Source: Shimia aestuarii
Lineage (GTDB): Bacteria; Pseudomonadota; Alphaproteobacteria; Rhodobacterales; Rhodobacteraceae
NCBI RefSeq assembly: GCF_022814865.1
Contig: NZ_JAKVRD010000002.1
Coordinates: 305,124 to 369,123, forward strand
Reading direction: 5' to 3'
Length of the DNA: 64,000 bases
The notes below the pieces were generated by a model. That model worked only from the letters and a program-made list of their open reading frames with translations, was not told where the DNA came from and did not search any database. The translations under genes and the position numbers were made by a program. Below, one piece after another: positions 25,807 to 34,365 of the stretch (position 1 is its first letter; every line of letters starts with the position of its first letter).

Positions 25807-25873
25807 AGGGGCGCTGCCCCTCTTGGCCGCAGGCGGCCCATTCACCCCGGAGTATTTCCACAAAGGTGAAGGT
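25807..25873 (+). repeat. Family B intergenic element, copy 3 (diverged)
   Basis: Hairpin AGGGGC-GCT-GCCCCT (25807-25821), then GGCCGC-AG-GCGGCC, then ATTCACCCCGGAGTATTT and a diverged tail CACAAAGGTGAAGG. The right end lies 11 bases from the stop codon of the minus-strand PBP1A gene, as in copies 1 and 4. Confidence 0.8.
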
Positions 25874-25884
25874 TTGGGGGGCAG

Positions 25885-28062
25885 TCAGCGGCCGCCGAAG
25901 ATGTCCCGGATGATCCCGTCGAGCACCCCTTCGATACCGCCACCGGGGCGACGCTCGGGGGTGTCGGGCTTGGGTTTGGGGACAAAGGCCGGGAGCGGTG
26001 TTGGGGCGATCCCGTCGTGCACGCGCACCATCGCCTCGTGCCAGATTTCGGCGGGCAGGCCGCTTCCGGTCACGCCGGTGAGGGGGGTGTTGTCATCGTA
26101 GCCCATCCAGACCCCGGCAACATACTCCGCGGTGAAGCCGATGAACCAGGCATCGCGGGCGGCCTGAGTGGTGCCGGTCTTGCCCGCCACCTGCCAGCCG
26201 TTGAGGGCGGCGCGGCGGCCTGTGCCTTCGCTCACCACCTTGGACATCATGTAGGTCAGTTCGCGCGCGGCGCTTTCCGTGATGACGCGTTCACCGATGC
26301 CGCCGCCAGTGCCCATGAGGGGATCGCTCTCGCCCTGAAGGCGCAGTTCGATGAGGCCGTAGGGTGTCACGGAGGAGCCGCCGTTGAGGATACCGGCATA
26401 GGCGCCTGTCATCTCGAGAAGCGAGCTTTCGGAAGCACCGAGGGCCAGTGCCGGGCCAGCGGCGAGATCGCTTTCGATGCCAAAGCCGCTTGCCACGGCG
26501 CGCACGTTTTCACGGCCCACCGCCTCGGAGATTTTCACCGCAGGGATGTTGAGCGAGTTCTTCAGCGCGAAGGTCAGCGGCACCTGGCCGTAGTGTTTGC
26601 CGGTATAGTTCTTCGGACACCATTCGCCAGAGCCAGGGATATTGAGACAATAGGGGGCGTCTTCGACCAGATCGTCATAGGCATAGCCGAGGTCGAGCGC
26701 GGCGGCGTAGACGAAGGGTTTGAAGGCCGAGCCGGTTTGGCGCTTGGCCTGAACGGCGCGGTTGAAAGCGCCGCTTGCCTCGACGTCGCGGCCACCGACC
26801 ATGGCGCGCACGGCGCCGTCGGCGCTCATCACGACGATGGCCGCCTGTGCCTTGGAGCCGTCGCGGACCTTATTCTCGAAGATCTCGCGCAGACCGTCTT
26901 CGGCGGCTTTCTGGATCCGGGGATCGAGCGTGGTGCGTAGGATCACGTCCTCTGTGGTGTTGCGGGTGAAGAATTCGGGGCCGGAGGCCATGACCCAATC
27001 GGCGAAATAGCCGCCCGTGCTTGCCTTGGCGGCTTGGCTCAGGGTTGCGGGGTGTTCCTGCCAATAGGCCGTTTCTTCGTCGCTGAGGTAGTCCTGTTCA
27101 TTCATCAGGCGCAGCACGGTGGCAGCGCGGTCCTGCGACCGTTTGAGGTTCGATGTCGGGGCGAGGGAGGAGGGTGCGGTCAGCAGGCCGGCGAGCATGG
27201 CGCTCTCGGCGGCGTTGACCACGGCGGCGTGTTTGCCGAAATAGCGTTGGGCTGCTGCCTCGGCGCCATAGGCCCCGCCGCCCATATAGGCCCGGTTGAG
27301 GTAGATCGAGAGGATCTCGTCCTTGGTATATTTGACCTCCATAGACAGCGCGAAGACCGCTTCCTTGGCTTTGCGCCAGAGGGTCGTGCGGCGGCAATCG
27401 CGCACGTAGTCGGCCTCGCTCTCCCATTGTTCGGGGTCATAGGCGACGCCGAGGCAGAGGAGCTTGGCGGTTTGCTGGGTGATGGTTGAGCCGCCGTGAC
27501 CGGACAGGGGGCCGCGTCCTTCGCTCAGATTGATGCGCACGGCGCTGGCGATGCCGCGGGGGCTTATGCCGAAATGGCGGTAGAAGCGTTTGTCTTCGGT
27601 GGCGACCACGGCATTGCGCAGGTCGGGCGAGACGCTTTCGGCGGTGACCACGCCGCCGAACTGATCGCCGCGCCAGGCAAAGACATCGCCGTTGCGGTCG
27701 AGGAGTGTCACCGAGCCGCGGGCCCGTCCGTCCAAGAGCTCGGCCGGGTCGGGCAGTGTCGTATAGAGATATCCAATGGCGATCGCGAGAATGAGAGCGC
27801 AGACCATGCCCGTGCGCCATGTCACGGCCCAGATCAGGCGTCCGATCCAGCGTAGAAGAGACAGCACGAGCCGGGCCAGACGGGCGAAGGGGCCGCCACT
27901 TGGGCGTTTGCCACCACGCCGGGCCTTGGGTTTCAAGCGGGACTTGGCCGCGGTTTTGCGTGTCGGCTTGGGTTTGGCCCGCGGTTTGGGTGCGGGTTTG
28001 GGTTTCCGCCCATAGCGGTTCTCCGCCACGAGGGGCGGTTTCTTACGACCTGAATCACTCAT
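25885..28062 (-). CDS. PBP1A-type bifunctional penicillin-binding protein
   Basis: A 725-residue class A PBP. The first 60 residues are a cytoplasmic Lys/Pro/Arg-rich tail with KPKPAPKPRAKPKP-type repeats. One transmembrane helix follows (TGMVCALILAIAIGYLYTTL). The GT51 glycosyltransferase domain contains VATEDKRFYRHFGISPRGIA, with its catalytic Glu, and GGSTITQQTAK. The transpeptidase domain has SAFKPFVYAAALD (SxxK), SLN in LKNSLNIPAVKI (SxN) and KTGTTQ (KTG). It polymerises and crosslinks peptidoglycan at the inner membrane. It is divergent from glnK across a 257-bp gap. The basic tail is longer than in many homologues and could bind nucleic acid or lipid (inference). Confidence 0.95.
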   Translation of the reverse strand: MSDSGRKKPPLVAENRYGRKPKPAPKPRAKPKPTRKTAAKSRLKPKARRGGKRPSGGPFARLARLVLSLLRWIGRLIWAVTWRTGMVCALILAIAIGYLYTTLPDPAELLDGRARGSVTLLDRNGDVFAWRGDQFGGVVTAESVSPDLRNAVVATEDKRFYRHFGISPRGIASAVRINLSEGRGPLSGHGGSTITQQTAKLLCLGVAYDPEQWESEADYVRDCRRTTLWRKAKEAVFALSMEVKYTKDEILSIYLNRAYMGGGAYGAEAAAQRYFGKHAAVVNAAESAMLAGLLTAPSSLAPTSNLKRSQDRAATVLRLMNEQDYLSDEETAYWQEHPATLSQAAKASTGGYFADWVMASGPEFFTRNTTEDVILRTTLDPRIQKAAEDGLREIFENKVRDGSKAQAAIVVMSADGAVRAMVGGRDVEASGAFNRAVQAKRQTGSAFKPFVYAAALDLGYAYDDLVEDAPYCLNIPGSGEWCPKNYTGKHYGQVPLTFALKNSLNIPAVKISEAVGRENVRAVASGFGIESDLAAGPALALGASESSLLEMTGAYAGILNGGSSVTPYGLIELRLQGESDPLMGTGGGIGERVITESAARELTYMMSKVVSEGTGRRAALNGWQVAGKTGTTQAARDAWFIGFTAEYVAGVWMGYDDNTPLTGVTGSGLPAEIWHEAMVRVHDGIAPTPLPAFVPKPKPDTPERRPGGGIEGVLDGIIRDIFGGR

Positions 28063-28319
28063 CTGCTGCTCTGCCCGGCATTCTCTGTTGCGGTCACTTT
28101 AACCGGGTTCGGTGCGAATGTTGAGCCGATCAGTCCGGGTGACGCGTTTTTGATTTGCCTAAATTTTGTGCGGCGACCCTGTGGTGATTAAAATTTGTGC
28201 ACTAAGGACGATTTAAGCGGCGGAATCTTAGGCGGAGTCTTCGTTTTGGACCTGATTCAGGGGTTTTCTGCATCTGCACAGACGCAGGGACAAACCCTGT
28301 ACCAAGAAAGGGGAAAACG
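28063..28319 (+). promoter_or_regulatory. Upstream region of glnK-amt (divergent from PBP1A)
   Basis: A 257-bp non-coding gap. Two near-identical words AAATTTTGTGC (28161-28171) and AAAATTTGTGC (28190-28200) sit 29 bp apart, and the stretch 28130-28250 is AT-richer than the surroundings. NtrC control is expected for glnK-amt, but I found neither a clear NtrC palindrome nor a GG-N10-GC sigma-54 promoter. Confidence 0.4.
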
Positions 28320-28658
28320 GTGAAACTGATTATTGCAACGATCAAACCGTTCAAGCTCGAGGAGGTCCGCGAGGCGCTGACCGGAATCGGCGTGCGCGGC
28401 ATGATGGTCACGGAAATTAAGGGCTTCGGCTCTCAGTCGGGCCACACAGAAATCTATCGCGGCGCGGAATACGCTGTGAATTTCGTGCCCAAGATCAAAC
28501 TCGAAATCGTCGTTCCGGCCTCCATGGCCGATCAGGTCGCGGAAACCATCACCAAGACGGCCCAGACCGGCAAAATCGGCGACGGCAAAATCTTCGTGCT
28601 CGACGTGCAGCAAGCGATCCGCGTGCGCACCGGCGAAACAGACGCAGACGCACTCTAA
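28320..28658 (+). CDS. glnK: PII nitrogen regulatory protein (GlnK, GTG start)
   Basis: A 112-residue trimeric signal protein read from a GTG at 28320 (MKLIIATIKPFKLEEVREAL), with AAGAAAGGGG upstream. The T-loop SQSGHTEIYRGAEYAVNF contains the uridylylation site Tyr51, and the C-terminal GDGKIFVLDVQQAIRVRTGE is the PII signature. It senses 2-oxoglutarate, ATP/ADP and glutamine (through GlnD modification). Because amt follows at 22 bp, this is the GlnK paralogue that plugs the ammonium channel when nitrogen is plentiful. The symbol is chosen by linkage, since GlnB and GlnK cannot be separated by sequence alone. Confidence 0.95.
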   Translation: MKLIIATIKPFKLEEVREALTGIGVRGMMVTEIKGFGSQSGHTEIYRGAEYAVNFVPKIKLEIVVPASMADQVAETITKTAQTGKIGDGKIFVLDVQQAIRVRTGETDADAL

Positions 28659-28680
28659 TCGGTGCAGGAGGACAAAAGAA

Positions 28681-30015
28681 ATGACGAAACTTACGAAATT
28701 TGCCCTGCCCATCGCGCTTAGCGCGATGCCGGTGATGGGTCTTGCCCAGGAAGGTCCGGCTGCGGGTGTGAACCCGTCGACCGATACCGTGTTTATCCTG
28801 AACTCGCTGCTGTTCCTTGTGGGCGGCTTCCTCGTGTTCTTCATGGCAGCCGGTTTTGCCATGCTCGAGGCGGGCCTCGTGCGCTCCAAGAACGTCACCA
28901 TGCAGCTCACCAAGAACATGGCGCTGTTCGGTCTCGCGTCGATCTTCTACTACCTGATCGGCTACAACCTGATGTACCCGCTCGGCACCTGGTCGGTCGA
29001 AGGCGTGCTGTCGGGCGTTTGGGGCCCCGGTGTTCTCGAAGCCGTTGGCGTGACCGCCGACGCGGCAGACGACTATTCCTATGCCTCGACTGGTTCGGAC
29101 TTTTTCTTCCAGCTGATGTTCTGCGCGGCAACCGCGTCGATCGTCTCTGGTACGCTTGCTGAGCGTATCAAGCTGTGGCCGTTCCTTGTCTTCACGATCC
29201 TGCTCACCGGTATCATCTATCCGCTGACCGCGTCGTGGACCTGGGGTGGTGGCTTCGTGGGCGAAGCTGGCTTCTCGGACTTCGCTGGCTCGACCATCGT
29301 GCACTCCGTGGGTGGCTGGGCCGCTCTGACCGGCGCGATCATCCTTGGCCCGCGTATCGGCAAGTACAAAGACGGCAAGACCATCCCGATGCCGGGTTCG
29401 AACCTGACCCTCGCAACGCTGGGTACGTTCATCCTGTGGCTCGGCTGGTTCGGCTTCAACGGTGGCTCGCAGCTCGCAATGGGCTCGGTCGGTGATGTGG
29501 CTGACGTGTCGCGTATCTTCTCGAACACCAACACCGCAGCAGCAGGCGGCGCCATCGCGGCCCTGATCCTGACGCAGATCTTGTACAAGAAGCCGGACCT
29601 CACCATGGTTCTCAACGGCGCCCTGGCTGGTCTCGTGTCGATCACCGCTGAGCCGCTCACCCCGACCCTCGGCGCAGCGACGCTGATCGGTGCAGTTGGT
29701 GGTGTGATCGTGGTCTTCGCGGTTCCGTTCCTCGACAAGCTCAAGATCGACGACGTTGTCGGCGCGATCCCGGTTCACCTCATCGCAGGTATCTGGGGCA
29801 CCATCGCGGTTGTCTTCACCAACGGTGACGCGTCCATCGGTGCACAGCTCTACGGTATCGTGGTCATCGGCGGCGCAACCGTGATCCTCTCGGGCATCTG
29901 CTGGTTCGTCCTCAAGGCCATCATGGGTCTGCGGGTCGATGAAGAAACCGAGATCAACGGTCTCGACATGGCAGAGCTCGGCATGGAAGCCTACCCCGAG
30001 TTCACCAACGGCTAA
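28681..30015 (+). CDS. amt: Ammonium transporter
   Basis: A 444-residue channel. A cleavable signal peptide (KFALPIALSAMPVMGLAQE) is followed by eleven transmembrane helices. The Amt core motifs are present: FFMAAGFAMLEAGLVRSKN, the signature IVHSVGGWAALTGAIILGPR with the first pore histidine, LWLGWFGFNGGS, and IPVHLIAGIWGTIAV with the second pore histidine. It conducts ammonium/ammonia across the inner membrane and is blocked by GlnK. AGGAGG precedes the ATG. The cytoplasmic tail LRVDEETEINGLDMAELGME is the part that carries GlnK contact residues in relatives. The transcript ends at a strong terminator. Confidence 0.97.
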   Translation: MTKLTKFALPIALSAMPVMGLAQEGPAAGVNPSTDTVFILNSLLFLVGGFLVFFMAAGFAMLEAGLVRSKNVTMQLTKNMALFGLASIFYYLIGYNLMYPLGTWSVEGVLSGVWGPGVLEAVGVTADAADDYSYASTGSDFFFQLMFCAATASIVSGTLAERIKLWPFLVFTILLTGIIYPLTASWTWGGGFVGEAGFSDFAGSTIVHSVGGWAALTGAIILGPRIGKYKDGKTIPMPGSNLTLATLGTFILWLGWFGFNGGSQLAMGSVGDVADVSRIFSNTNTAAAGGAIAALILTQILYKKPDLTMVLNGALAGLVSITAEPLTPTLGAATLIGAVGGVIVVFAVPFLDKLKIDDVVGAIPVHLIAGIWGTIAVVFTNGDASIGAQLYGIVVIGGATVILSGICWFVLKAIMGLRVDEETEINGLDMAELGMEAYPEFTNG

Positions 30016-30040
30016 GCCGCTGGCACATCGAAGAAAAACA

Positions 30041-30070
30041 GGCCCGGGCGGAGACGCCCGGGCTTTTCTT
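30041..30070 (+). terminator. Rho-independent terminator of glnK-amt
   Basis: GCCCGGGCG-GAGA-CGCCCGGGC forms a 9-bp stem, with a T-rich tail TTTTCTTTT. It starts 26 bp after the amt stop codon. Confidence 0.92.
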
Positions 30071-30095
30071 TTGGACCCTTGAAAAACCCGCTTGA

Positions 30096-30122
30096 TTAAT
30101 CTGACTAAAAAAGTCAGATTAA
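30096..30122 (+). promoter_or_regulatory. Long palindrome upstream of hemP, candidate iron-responsive operator
   Basis: TTAATCTGACT (30096-30106), five A, then AGTCAGATTAA (30112-30122): an 11-bp perfect inverted repeat. It stands about 80 bp upstream of hemP. Palindromes of this general kind are described in front of iron-uptake genes in Rhodobacterales (the Iron-Rhodo box group). The regulator (RirA/IscR-like or Fur/Irr-like) is not in the window. Confidence 0.7.
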
Positions 30123-30200
30123 GCGCAGCCACGCCAGCGTCCCGGCCAGCCATTCGTCACATCATCGATTCGACTGCATGACCCGAAGAGGGGACCTGAC

Positions 30201-30362
30201 ATGACTATTCAAACGCCCATGACTGCCGACTCGCTGCGCAGCCTGCCCTTGCATGATGCCGAGCGCCTGACCGGTGAAAACGGCCTTGCGCATATCCGGC
30301 TGAACGATCAGCTTTACACGCTGCGCATTACGCGCGCGGGCAAGCTCATCCTGACGAAATGA
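30201..30362 (+). CDS. hemP: HemP, hemin uptake protein
   Basis: A 53-residue cytosolic peptide starting MTIQTPMTADSLRSLPLHDA and ending YTLRITRAGKLILTK. The RLTGENGLAHIRLNDQLYTL block and the terminal R-x-G-K-L-I-L-T-K are the HemP (DUF2218-adjacent, pfam10636) signature. HemP proteins are small factors needed for expression or function of haem and siderophore uptake systems in several bacteria. AGAGGGGAC precedes the ATG. It lies behind the long palindrome and overlaps the next gene by four bases. It is too short for many gene finders. No haem receptor is present in the window. Confidence 0.88.
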   Translation: MTIQTPMTADSLRSLPLHDAERLTGENGLAHIRLNDQLYTLRITRAGKLILTK

Positions 30363-30850
30363 CCCGGCATACCGTCATTGCGCAGCGCGGCGCACGGCGG
30401 GTGGGGGTCCTTGCCGATCTTAGCCCGGTGGAGCAACTTGCCGTGTCCTGTCTGCGCATCTGGTCGCTGGACCCGGCAAGTCAGACGCGCCTTCTTGCGA
30501 TCTTGGCACATGGGCTTGGTGCGGTGCGTGCGCGTGCGGCGCTCGAGGTCATGAACGAGATGATGCATATCGCAAGTCGGTATGGCCGCCGTCCGTTCAT
30601 ACGCCACGCGCCGGATTGCGATTGCCTTGGTGCCGATGAGGCCGTGTTCGCGGGGTTGATCGAGGCAGCACTCGACGATGATCCGGATGAGGCTGGGCTT
30701 TTTGCGGCCTTGGTCGTGCGTCCGGACGTGGCGCGGCCTTTCGCCGGACTCGCTATGGAGCTCGCGGTCGCCTTGTCCAGCTTGCTGCGAGACGCACCGC
30801 AGATGATGAGGCGTCAAACCCACCCGGAACCACAAACGGCGATGCATTAG
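30359..30850 (+). CDS. Unknown protein translationally coupled to hemP
   Basis: A 163-residue cytosolic protein that I do not recognise. It starts MTRHTVIAQRGARRVGVLAD, is mostly alpha-helical and alanine/leucine-rich, and carries a short HAPDCDCLGADE segment (Cys-x-Cys with His, near residue 85) that could bind metal. No signal peptide or membrane segment is visible. The ATG overlaps the hemP stop codon by four bases (ATGA), so it is probably made together with HemP under the same palindromic operator, which suggests a job in iron or haem handling (inference). Codon use looks normal for the window. The convergent patatin gene ends 30 bp away. Confidence 0.7.
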   Translation: MTRHTVIAQRGARRVGVLADLSPVEQLAVSCLRIWSLDPASQTRLLAILAHGLGAVRARAALEVMNEMMHIASRYGRRPFIRHAPDCDCLGADEAVFAGLIEAALDDDPDEAGLFAALVVRPDVARPFAGLAMELAVALSSLLRDAPQMMRRQTHPEPQTAMH

Positions 30851-30880
30851 ATGGATTTTCCCCATCTGGGGTGATTCCGA

Positions 30881-32071
30881 TTATTTGAAGCGGCGTTGGG
30901 CGTTGCGGTTCCATTGATCGCCGGACTTGCCGATCTCAAAGCCGAGGTCGAACAGCTTCCCCATGAATTCCGGGTCAAAGACCTCTTCGGGTTCCGCGTC
31001 GAACCGCGCGGGAATGGCGAGGGTGTGGGCGTTGAAACCGTCGCGCGCGGCGAGCGAGAGGATAAAGTCCTCGTCGCCGATGCTCTGGCTCTGCAGTAGA
31101 AGATCATAGGTCCGCTTGCCCATCCTGGCGATGCCAACGCTCTGGGCCTCGAAGCGGCGTTTGATTCGTTGGTTTTGCAGAAGCCAGATTTCGTTGCGTT
31201 TGCCAGACGCTCCCATCTCGCGGAGCAGGCGGCGCATGTCGAGATTGCCGGGGTAGACGAAGATTTGGCGCGTGAGGCCGCCATCGACATGCAATTCCTC
31301 GCGCAAGAGGGTGCCATCGGTGACGGGGATGCGGACAGGTTCAAAGGCGATCGGGATTGCGGCGGAGGCGAGCAGCACGCGGCGGATCATGGCGTGGGCC
31401 TCGGGGGTGTCGACCTGCGCCATGGCACCGATATCCCAGATCACCGGGCGCTCGGCGTCGATATTCGTCGTCCCGATCAGGAGAGACCGCCCAGAGCGGG
31501 CTTCGCGGGCGATGGCGCGGATCAGGTCAGCGTCTAGTTCGCGTTCAATGGCGGCGGCGAGAGGCGCGGTCGAGGCGACGGCTCCGCGCCCTCCGAATAG
31601 GCCCGCGATATTGATCGAGAGAATGTCCTTGGTGGAGGTCTGGGTATAGAACCGCTTGAGGCGGTCGTCATAGTCGGGGCCGAGAAAGGCGAAGGGCGCG
31701 ATCAGGGCGCCGGTTGAGACACCGGTGACCATGTCGAAGCGGGGGCGGGTGCCGGCCTCGGTCCATCCTGCAAGAACGCCTGCGCCGAAGGCGCCGTACT
31801 GGCCGCCGCCGGACAGGGCGAGGATGTCGAGACCACGGCGCGACCCCGGCCAATGCGCGGCCCAGTCGCGATAAGAGCCGAGCAGGGCTTCGAGATCTTC
31901 GCCGCGGGCGTCGTCATACATGCGGATCGGGCGGTCAAAGCCAACCGGCTGAAATTCTTCATAGCGATCTGCCGGAGGGACGACAGCGCTACGGTCATAG
32001 AGAGCGGCGCAGCCGGAGAGGGCGAAGACTGCCGAAAGGCAGAGTGCCAGAATGGGTCTCAACATGACCAT
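30881..32071 (-). CDS. Patatin-like phospholipase lipoprotein
   Basis: A 396-residue protein with a lipoprotein signal (ALCLSAVFALSGC, lipid cysteine C21). The patatin hydrolase fold is clear: SGGGQYGAFGAGVLAG (oxyanion hole, about residues 87-102), the nucleophile S119 in TGVSTGALIAPFAFLG (GxSxG), and the catalytic aspartate in HVDGGLTRQ near 268. It would cleave acyl esters of phospholipids or other lipids, in the periplasm or at a membrane face. No partner gene is adjacent. The gap to the aminotransferase gene holds that gene's terminator, so it is transcribed separately. Confidence 0.92.
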   Translation of the reverse strand: MVMLRPILALCLSAVFALSGCAALYDRSAVVPPADRYEEFQPVGFDRPIRMYDDARGEDLEALLGSYRDWAAHWPGSRRGLDILALSGGGQYGAFGAGVLAGWTEAGTRPRFDMVTGVSTGALIAPFAFLGPDYDDRLKRFYTQTSTKDILSINIAGLFGGRGAVASTAPLAAAIERELDADLIRAIAREARSGRSLLIGTTNIDAERPVIWDIGAMAQVDTPEAHAMIRRVLLASAAIPIAFEPVRIPVTDGTLLREELHVDGGLTRQIFVYPGNLDMRRLLREMGASGKRNEIWLLQNQRIKRRFEAQSVGIARMGKRTYDLLLQSQSIGDEDFILSLAARDGFNAHTLAIPARFDAEPEEVFDPEFMGKLFDLGFEIGKSGDQWNRNAQRRFK

Positions 32072-32134
32072 TACCCTTGTGCCGCGCGTGTCGTTGCCGC
32101 GACCCTATACCAAGCGCGTGTCGCGCCAAAGACA

Positions 32135-32164
32135 AAGGCCGCCCATGTCGAGATGCGCGGCCTT
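32135..32164 (-). terminator. Terminator of the sseA-tyrB transcript
   Basis: On the minus strand AAGGCCGC (32164-32157) pairs with GCGGCCTT (32142-32135), followed by TGTCTTT. It lies about 20 bp after the aminotransferase stop codon. Confidence 0.75.
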
Positions 32165-32184
32165 CGTGTGTGTGGTTTGCCGGA

Positions 32185-33369
32185 TCAGATGCCGGTGTCG
32201 ACGATGGCCTGTGCGAGGATCGGCACCGTGGTCTTGTTCAGACCCGCAATGTTGAGGCGGCTGTCAGAGACCATGTAGATCGCATGTTCGGCGCGCAGGC
32301 GCTCGACCATATCGGGTGTGGTGCCAAGCTGTGAGAACATGCCGCGATGCTGGGCAAGGAAGCCGAAACGGTCCGAGCCGGAGAGGCGCTGAAGTTCGCT
32401 CGCGAGTTGTTCCCGCAGGGCGAGCATGCCGAGGCGGGTATCCTCAAGCTCCGCCGCCCAATCCGCACGCAGGGTGGGATCGGTCAGGATCGTCGTCACG
32501 ACCCGCGCGCCGTGGTCGGGCGGGAAGGAATAGTTCTGACGGTTGAGGAAGTTGAGGTTGCCTTGGGTCACAGGGGTGCCTTCGGCGGTCTCGGAGATCG
32601 CCATCAGGATGCCGGTGCGCTCGCGGTAGACGCCGAAGTTCTTGGAGCAGCTACCGGCGATGAGGCATTCGGGCACCTTCGAGGCCACGAGGCGCGTGGC
32701 AGCGGCGTCCGATTCAAGGCCATCGCCAAAGCCTTGATAGGCAATGTCGATCATCGGCAGGAGGCCCTTCTCGTTCAGGAGGTCCACCACGGCCTGCCAT
32801 TCGGTCAAGTTCAGGTTGGCGCCGGTCGGGTTGTGACAGCAGCCATGCAGAAGCACCACATCGCCCGGCTTGGCCTCGGCGAGATCTTCCATCATGCCGT
32901 TGAAATCGACGCTTCGGGTTTCGGCATCGAAATAACGGTAGGCGGTGTGATTCATCCCGAGGTAGTTCAGGATCGACACGTGGTTCGGCCAGGTCGGGTT
33001 CGAAACCCAGACGGTGGCGTCGGGGCTCGTGTTGCGGATCAGTTCGAATGCCTGACGCACGGCACCCGTGCCGCCCGGGGTCGCGATGGCGGCGATGCGC
33101 TCGCGCTCGACGGTCTCAGAGAGCACGAGGTCGATCATGGCGTCGGCAAAGGCCGGATCGCCGGGCAGGCCGACATAGGATTTCGTCGTCTGTTCCGCGA
33201 CGAGGCGGCGCTCGGCTTCCTTGACCGCGCGCATGACCGGGGTCACGCCTTCGGCGTTCTTGTAGACGCCAACGCCAAGGTCGATCTTGGTCGGGCGCGG
33301 GTCTTCGCGATACATCGCCATGAGGGCGAGGATCTTGTCGGCGGGTTGAGCTTTGAGTTTGTCGAACAT
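32185..33369 (-). CDS. tyrB: Aromatic amino acid aminotransferase (class I PLP)
   Basis: A 394-residue fold-type I transaminase from the ATG at 33369 (MFDKLKAQPADKILALMAMY); the adjacent in-frame ATG at 33372 is also possible, but GGAG is better spaced to 33369. Typical blocks are KIDLGVGVYKNAEGVTPVM, HGCCHNPTGANLN, DIAYQGFGDGLESD, SCSKNFGVYRERTG with the PLP lysine, and SRLNIAGLN, which positions it in the AspC/TyrB group. It interconverts aromatic or acidic amino acids with 2-oxo acids. The start overlaps the sseA stop codon. AspC versus TyrB preference cannot be read safely, so the symbol is a family label. Confidence 0.88.
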   Translation of the reverse strand: MFDKLKAQPADKILALMAMYREDPRPTKIDLGVGVYKNAEGVTPVMRAVKEAERRLVAEQTTKSYVGLPGDPAFADAMIDLVLSETVERERIAAIATPGGTGAVRQAFELIRNTSPDATVWVSNPTWPNHVSILNYLGMNHTAYRYFDAETRSVDFNGMMEDLAEAKPGDVVLLHGCCHNPTGANLNLTEWQAVVDLLNEKGLLPMIDIAYQGFGDGLESDAAATRLVASKVPECLIAGSCSKNFGVYRERTGILMAISETAEGTPVTQGNLNFLNRQNYSFPPDHGARVVTTILTDPTLRADWAAELEDTRLGMLALREQLASELQRLSGSDRFGFLAQHRGMFSQLGTTPDMVERLRAEHAIYMVSDSRLNIAGLNKTTVPILAQAIVDTGI

Positions 33370-34220
33370 CATGCGTCTCCGGTCGCGATGGGAAGGGTCG
33401 GGAAGGCGCCCCATTCGGCCCAAGAGCCGTCGTAGAGGGCGTGATCGGTCTTGCCGATACGCTCCATGGCCATGCAGAGAATGGGCGCGGTGCCGCCCGA
33501 ACCGCAGGTCGTAATGGCGGGTTTGGTGAGGTCGATCCCGGCGGCCTCGAACAGGCTGCGCAGGGTGTCGGGATCTTTCATGGTGCCGTCTTCGTTCAGG
33601 AGGTCATTCCACGGCAGGTTCTTGGAGCCGGGGATATGCCCCTTGCGCAGGCCGGGGCGGGGTTCGTCATCCTCGCCGATGAACCGGCCACGGGCGCGCA
33701 CGTCGATGATCTCGTAATCGCCGAGCTTGGAGGCGGCAGCGACCTGCGTCACATCCTTCACGAGGTGGTTCTGACGGCGCACGGTCATGTGACGGTCGCG
33801 CACGATCGGGGGCATGTCCTCGGTCGGGCGGCCTTCGGCCTGCCACTTGGGGAGGCCACCGTCGAGCACGGCAATGTCGTTGAAACCCATGAGGCGGAAG
33901 GTCCACCAGACGCGGGTCGCCACTGTGGTGCCGCCGCTGTCGTAAACCACAACCTGATGGCCATCGCCGACGCCCATGGCGCGCATGCGGCTCATGAACT
34001 TCTCGACCGGTGGCGCCATGTGGGGCAGGTCACTGCGCAGGTCGGCGATTTCATCAATGTCGAAGAAGCGCGCGCCGGGAATGTGGGCCGCCTCGTATTC
34101 GGCCTTTGGGTCGCGATCCACCGTCGGCAGGTGCCATGACCCATCAAGAATCCGAAGATCCGGGTCTTTCATATGGGCCGCGAGCCATTCCGTCGAAACC
34201 AGCGTCTTGGGATCATCCAT
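33369..34220 (-). CDS. sseA: 3-mercaptopyruvate sulfurtransferase
   Basis: A 283-residue two-rhodanese-domain protein. The N-terminal domain has STEWLAAHMKDPDLRILDGS and PGARFFDIDEIADL. The C-terminal domain carries the catalytic loop TTCGSGGTAPILCMA near residue 238, with the active cysteine, and ends in YDGSWAEWGA. The loop reads CGSGGTA where most SseA proteins have CGSGVTA, a single-residue change (Gly for Val). It transfers sulfane sulfur from 3-mercaptopyruvate to a thiol acceptor. Its stop codon overlaps the aminotransferase start, which fits: transamination of cysteine would make 3-mercaptopyruvate, its substrate. Confidence 0.94.
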   Translation of the reverse strand: MDDPKTLVSTEWLAAHMKDPDLRILDGSWHLPTVDRDPKAEYEAAHIPGARFFDIDEIADLRSDLPHMAPPVEKFMSRMRAMGVGDGHQVVVYDSGGTTVATRVWWTFRLMGFNDIAVLDGGLPKWQAEGRPTEDMPPIVRDRHMTVRRQNHLVKDVTQVAAASKLGDYEIIDVRARGRFIGEDDEPRPGLRKGHIPGSKNLPWNDLLNEDGTMKDPDTLRSLFEAAGIDLTKPAITTCGSGGTAPILCMAMERIGKTDHALYDGSWAEWGAFPTLPIATGDA

Positions 34221-34365
34221 GCGCCAACACCCCCTTTAATTCTGCGTTCTCTGCCTACTATCGGCCTGCGGGCGACGCAATCCCCGGCCGCTGTTCAGGA
34301 GAGTGTAAATCAGTATTCCGGGGAAAAATACCACCGAGCGGCAGAGAATGGCCGGTGTGGCGCGG

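Noticed and set aside
28063..28319. NtrC/sigma-54 promoter before glnK
   Set aside because: Expected from biology, but no GG-N10-GC element or NtrC palindrome could be found.
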